In this document: piece after piece, positions 34,519 through 37,977 of the stretch
Numbering within the stretch: the stretch's first letter is position 1
How the letters are laid out: each line of letters opens with the position of its first letter
From: Mycobacterium sp. WUMAC-067
GTDB lineage: Bacteria; Actinomycetota; Actinomycetes; Mycobacteriales; Mycobacteriaceae
Direction of reading: 5' to 3'
NCBI RefSeq assembly: GCF_020217485.1
Contig: NZ_JAEKMI010000043.1
Coordinates: forward strand, 1 to 37,977
DNA length: 37,977 nt
Notes under the pieces: model-generated
What the model saw: the letters and a program-made list of their open reading frames with translations, nothing else
The model's database searches: none
What the model was told of the DNA's origin: nothing
Position numbers and translations under genes: made by a program

Positions 34519-35556
34519 GTGACTCAAGCGGCTACGCGACCGACGGCCGAAACCGGCAACGACGAGGACATCCTGGCGGTGGCCCGCCAACAGGTGCTCG
34601 AGGATGGCCAGGGCTTGAGCCGCGACCAGGTCCTGCGGGTGCTGCAGCTGCCCGACGACCGGCTCGACGAACTGCTGGCGCTGGCCCACGAGGTCCGGAT
34701 GCGCTGGTGCGGCCCCGAGGTCGAGGTCGAGGGCATCATCAGCCTCAAGACCGGCGGCTGCCCCGAGGACTGCCACTTCTGCGCCCAGTCGGGGCTGTTC
34801 GAATCGCCGGTGCGCAGCGCCCGGCTGGACATCCCCAGCCTGGTGGAGGCGGCCAAGCAGACCGCCAAGTCCGGCGCCACCGAGTTCTGCATCGTCGCCG
34901 CCGTCCGCGGGCCCGACGAGCGGTTGATGGCCCAGGTCGCGGCCGGCATCGAGGCGATCCGCAACGAGGTCGAGATCAACATCGCCTGCTCGCTGGGGAT
35001 GCTGACGGCCGAGCAGGTGGAACAGCTCTCGGCCATGGGTGTGCACCGCTACAACCACAACCTCGAGACCGCGCGCTCGTACTTCACCAACGTCGTGACC
35101 ACCCACTCCTGGGAGGAGCGCTGGGAGACGCTGTCGATGGTGCGCGACGCCGGCATGGAGGTGTGCTGCGGCGGGATCCTCGGCATGGGCGAAACCCTCG
35201 AGCAGCGCGCCGAATTCGCCGCCGAACTCGCCGAACTCGAACCCGACGAGGTCCCGCTGAACTTCTTCAACCCGCGGCCCGGCACGCCGTTCGGCGACCT
35301 GGAGGTGCTGCCGGCCAGCGAGGCGTTGAAGTCCGTCGGCGCATTCCGGCTGGCGCTGCCGCGCGTCATGCTGCGCTTCGCCGGCGGCCGCGAGATCACC
35401 CTGGGCGACCTCGGCGCCAAGCAGGGCATTCTGGGCGGCATCAACGCCGTCATCGTCGGCAACTACCTGACCACGCTGGGTCGTCCGGCCGAGGCCGACC
35501 TGGAATTGCTCGGCGACCTGCAGATGCCCCTCAAGGGCCTCAACGCCAGTTTGTAA
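34519..35556 (+). CDS. bioB: Biotin synthase
   Basis: 345 residues. BioB is a radical SAM enzyme that inserts sulfur into dethiobiotin. The [4Fe-4S] motif is GGCPEDCHFCAQSG (Cys81, Cys85, Cys88). Residues for the second cluster and SAM are seen in EFCIVAAVRGPDE, INIACSLGML, the segment RYNHNLETA, and EVCCGGILGMGE. The start is GTG at 34519 with AAGGGAG seven bases upstream, matching the H37Rv N-terminus (TQAATRPT). The frame is open back to TTG 34432, but that part covers the promoter and operator. It heads an operon with bsaP and a DUF2567 gene, and is separated from bioA-bioF-bioD by the variable block. Confidence 0.94.
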   Translation: MTQAATRPTAETGNDEDILAVARQQVLEDGQGLSRDQVLRVLQLPDDRLDELLALAHEVRMRWCGPEVEVEGIISLKTGGCPEDCHFCAQSGLFESPVRSARLDIPSLVEAAKQTAKSGATEFCIVAAVRGPDERLMAQVAAGIEAIRNEVEINIACSLGMLTAEQVEQLSAMGVHRYNHNLETARSYFTNVVTTHSWEERWETLSMVRDAGMEVCCGGILGMGETLEQRAEFAAELAELEPDEVPLNFFNPRPGTPFGDLEVLPASEALKSVGAFRLALPRVMLRFAGGREITLGDLGAKQGILGGINAVIVGNYLTTLGRPAEADLELLGDLQMPLKGLNASL

Positions 35557-35586
35557 GCCGACACGCCGCGGCTAGGTTGGACACTT

Positions 35587-35814
35587 GTGGTTGGCGATCT
35601 GGGCGCTGCGGTCAGCGCCGGCGTCTACAACGTCTACACCGGGGAATTAGGGGGCACCGCCGTGCCGACAGCGGCCCAGTTGGGTCTTGAGCCGCCCCGG
35701 TTCTGCGCGGCATGCGGGCGCCGGATGGTGGTGCAGGTTCGGCCCGACGGTTGGCGGGCGCGCTGCTCGCGGCACGGCGAGGTCGACTCCGCCGACCTGG
35801 AGACGCAACGGTGA
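35587..35814 (+). CDS. bsaP: Biotin synthase auxiliary protein
   Basis: 75 residues from GTG 35587. The protein has CAAC (Cys40, Cys43), then QVRPDGWRARCSRHG (Cys60, His63), a small zinc-ribbon or iron-sulfur-like knuckle. The N-terminal GVYNVYTGEL is distinctive. It is the Rv1590 orthologue by sequence and place. BsaP has been reported as an accessory that mycobacterial BioB needs to turn dethiobiotin into biotin; I recall this rather than see it. It follows bioB by 30 bases, and its stop overlaps the next start in a GTGA. Confidence 0.85.
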   Translation: MVGDLGAAVSAGVYNVYTGELGGTAVPTAAQLGLEPPRFCAACGRRMVVQVRPDGWRARCSRHGEVDSADLETQR

Positions 35815-36482
35815 GTGAGCACGCCAAGGCGGATGCCCCGGATGCCACCGACCCCGCCTCGGTGCCCCGCCGGGCACGGGCGCGCGCGTTCCTGCTCGTC
35901 GGCGGGGGCGCGGCGGCGACCGGTCTGCTCATCGGTGCGCTGTGGGCGTGGATCGCGCCGCCGATCCGCGCCGTGGTGGCGCTGACCCGCTCGGGTGAGC
36001 GGGTTCACGACTATCTGGGCAATGAGTCCGAGCATTTCTTCGTCGCACCCGCGCTGATGCTGGGCCTGTTGACCGCGCTGGCGGTGGTCGCGTCGGTGTG
36101 GGCGTGGCAGTGGCAACAGCACCGCGGCCCGGGCATGGTCGTCGCCCTGTCGCTCGGCTTGCTGACCGCCGCTGCCGTCGCGGCGGCCGTCGGGGCCGCG
36201 CTGGTGCGGCTCGGCTACGGCGCCCTGGACTTCGATGCGGTACCGCTGGGCAAGAGCCCGTCCGTCGCGTACGTCACCCAGGCGCCGCCGGTGTTCTTCT
36301 CCGACCGTCCGTTGCAGATCGCGGTGAGCCTGTTGTGGCCGGTCGGCGTCGCGGCGCTGGTGTACGCCGTGCGGGTGGCCGCGGACGCCCGTGACGACCT
36401 GGGCGCGCTTCCGCCGGCGGCTAAGCCGTCCGATGCGCTGCCGGTGGCAGGGGGCGGCGCGGCGGAAGCGACCGTGTCATAG
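35811..36482 (+). CDS. DUF2567 membrane protein, Rv1591-like
   Basis: 223 residues from GTG 35811, overlapping the bsaP stop by four bases. Four membrane helices lie at about 27-49, 82-100, 112-138 and 176-198. Between helices 1 and 2 is VVALTRSGERVHDYLGNESE, and between 3 and 4 LDFDAVPLGKSPSVAYVTQAP, both probably outside the membrane. No function is known for the family. Co-transcription with bioB-bsaP is conserved with H37Rv. The tail is Ala/Gly/Pro-rich and disordered. The stop overlaps the convergent lipase stop by six bases. Confidence 0.85.
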   Translation: MSEHAKADAPDATDPASVPRRARARAFLLVGGGAAATGLLIGALWAWIAPPIRAVVALTRSGERVHDYLGNESEHFFVAPALMLGLLTALAVVASVWAWQWQQHRGPGMVVALSLGLLTAAAVAAAVGAALVRLGYGALDFDAVPLGKSPSVAYVTQAPPVFFSDRPLQIAVSLLWPVGVAALVYAVRVAADARDDLGALPPAAKPSDALPVAGGGAAEATVS

Positions 36483-37817
36483 CGGGCGGCGGCGAATCCT
36501 GCGGCCGGTGACCACCTTGGCCGCGATCTTGAGTAGCCGGGCCATGCCGACGTAGGTCATCGGGTTGAACATCGTCGGCCAGGTGGTTCGCACCAGGTGC
36601 TCGGTCAGCGGGCGGCCCTCGAAGCGATCCGTCAGCCAGCGCAACGTCATCGGCGCCGACAGCGGGTGCAGCATCATGTGCTCGTTGAACGCGTCGCGGT
36701 GGTAGGTGACCCGCGCGCCGCCCGCCGAATACGCGTCGGCCAGCACGTCGATGTCGTGCACGTCGATCAGGTAGTCGTGCACGGCCTGCACGATCAACAC
36801 CGGGGGTGTCGGGACCGCGGCGCCCAGCTTGATGTGGTCGAAGACGTACGTGACTTCCGGGGTGGACAGGATCTTTTCGAGCGGCTCGTCGAGGTAGTCG
36901 CCCATGTTCTTGCCGGCCATGCGCACGACGGCCCCGACGGTCGTCATCTTTTCCAGCGAGTCGAGCAGGGCGCGCCCCTCCTGGTTGGTGTGCTCCCTGA
37001 TCACCCGGTCCAGGTCGGGATAGATGTGCGCGAGCGCGGCCACCACCAGCGCGGGCAAGCCCGACAGGAAGCTGCCGTTGAGCCGGCGGAAGGTGTTGCC
37101 CAGGTCCCCGACGGGCGAGCCCAGCACCGCACCCACGATGTCGAGTTCGGGCGCGTATTCGGCGCACACTTCGGCGGCCCACGCGCTGGCCAGGCCGCCC
37201 CCGGAATAACCCCACAGCCCGATCGGGGCCGAGTTGGACAGCCCGAGACGCTCCGAGCTCAGCGCGGCCCGGATGCCGTCCAGGACGCGGTAGCCGGGTT
37301 CAAACGGCGCCCCCCACAGGCCGCGCAGGCCCTCGTGGTCGGGCACCGAGACGGCCCAGCCTTCGGCGACGGCGGCGGCGATCAGGAAGAGCTCGAACTG
37401 GCCGATCGCCCCGAACGCCTTCGCCCGGCGCCGCAGCGCATAGGACGGGAAACAGCGCGAGGACACGGCGTCGATCGCGCATTGGTACGACAGCACCGGG
37501 CAGGGCCGCCCGGGAGCGAGGTCAGCCGGGACGATCACCGTCGTCGCGGTCGCCTCGGGGTCGCCGTTCATGTCCATGGTCCGGTAGAGCAGCTGGACGG
37601 CCTTGATGGGCTGCGGGATCAGGCCGAGGAACGCCAGCTCGACATCGCGCGAGCGCAGCACCGTCCCGGGCTCGGCGTGCTGGAAACCCAGCGGCGGCTG
37701 GTAGAACGGGTCGTCCGAGGGCAGCAGCGGACGCACCTTGCGCTGCAGTTCCTCGTGGGGCGGCCGGGCGATCCATTCCGCGCCATGCGTGCCTGCCAGG
37801 TTGCCGAGCTCAGCCAT
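36477..37817 (-). CDS. Lipase of the secretory lipase (LIP) family, Rv1592c-like
   Basis: 446 residues from ATG 37817, which has AAGGGAG five bases upstream and gives the H37Rv length I recall; an upstream in-frame ATG (37880) adds 21 basic residues and is less likely. The alpha/beta-hydrolase nucleophile is Ser205 in LWGYSGGGLAS. The acid and base are likely in VLIVQAVHDYLIDVHD and FNEHMMLH. The N-terminal DPFYQPPLGFQHAEPGTVLR is typical of the LIP family, which hydrolyses acylglycerols or other esters. Despite the family name no signal peptide is visible, so the location is unclear. It converges on the bioB operon. Confidence 0.9.
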   Translation of the reverse strand: MAELGNLAGTHGAEWIARPPHEELQRKVRPLLPSDDPFYQPPLGFQHAEPGTVLRSRDVELAFLGLIPQPIKAVQLLYRTMDMNGDPEATATTVIVPADLAPGRPCPVLSYQCAIDAVSSRCFPSYALRRRAKAFGAIGQFELFLIAAAVAEGWAVSVPDHEGLRGLWGAPFEPGYRVLDGIRAALSSERLGLSNSAPIGLWGYSGGGLASAWAAEVCAEYAPELDIVGAVLGSPVGDLGNTFRRLNGSFLSGLPALVVAALAHIYPDLDRVIREHTNQEGRALLDSLEKMTTVGAVVRMAGKNMGDYLDEPLEKILSTPEVTYVFDHIKLGAAVPTPPVLIVQAVHDYLIDVHDIDVLADAYSAGGARVTYHRDAFNEHMMLHPLSAPMTLRWLTDRFEGRPLTEHLVRTTWPTMFNPMTYVGMARLLKIAAKVVTGRRIRRRPL

Positions 37818-37977
37818 TGAGGCTCCCTTCGTGGCCACCCGGCATTCTCGCGCACGAACAGCAGGTGGCCAAAACGTCATCGCCGCGTTGTGAGCGACTT
37901 CTCGTCACCGCGGGCAGGTCAGACCCGTCAGGGGCGCCGACCGAATTGCGCGTCGCCCGAACGACGCGTTTGTGTCA

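Noticed and set aside
37818..37977. Gene content at the right edge
   Set aside because: These last 160 bases upstream of the lipase show no supported gene, only a possible promoter region with no clear consensus.

Overview
The window is GC-rich mycobacterial chromosome, most likely from a slow-growing species (avium complex or a relative). The evidence is gene order. Set against my memory of M. tuberculosis H37Rv, the backbone runs fadD11-plsB1, an Rv1558-like F420 protein, ilvA, treZ-treY-treX (Rv1562c-1564c), an Rv1565c-like acyltransferase, ripD (Rv1566c), an Rv1567c-like protein, bioA-bioF-bioD and an Rv1571-like 2H protein, then bioB, bsaP (Rv1590), an Rv1591-like protein and an Rv1592c-like lipase. 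No tRNA, rRNA, CRISPR array, insertion sequence or phage gene was seen.

Left end (1-7.8 kb): the 3' part of an mceD-type gene, with no mceE or mceF after it. Next come a MerR regulator and an F420/FMN oxidoreductase divergent around a perfect operator, a SAM methyltransferase, the fadD11-plsB1 operon (acyl-CoA ligase plus glycerol-3-phosphate acyltransferase), and a DUF6065-like protein where H37Rv has frdABCD and mmpL6.

Middle (7.8-26.9 kb): a Ddn-like protein and ilvA are followed by a species-specific insert (PAP2 phosphatase, NimA-like flavoprotein, MocR regulator). The tightly packed treX-treY-treZ operon makes trehalose from glycogen. An envelope block follows: an AT3-SGNH acyltransferase and RipD, whose NlpC/P60 fold lacks its Cys and His and carries a long QQAPx repeat tail. 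Then come bioA-bioF-bioD and a 2H phosphoesterase.

Variable block (26.9-34.4 kb): this lies between bioD and bioB, where H37Rv carries prophage phiRv1. On the minus strand it encodes a 63-aa membrane protein, a 610-aa polytopic protein with two copies of a D-x2-W-H-x3-G-x-D-x(7-8)-H motif, a His-rich lipoprotein, a 454-aa His-rich polytopic protein, a sensor cyclase whose catalytic site looks degenerate, and a cyclic-nucleotide-binding MscS channel. An amber codon sits at the channel's expected seventh codon. The first four look like an undescribed envelope metal (possibly copper) module; the last two look like a sensor-channel pair.

Right end (34.4-38 kb): bioB, its auxiliary bsaP and a DUF2567 membrane protein form an operon that converges on a secreted-lipase-family gene.
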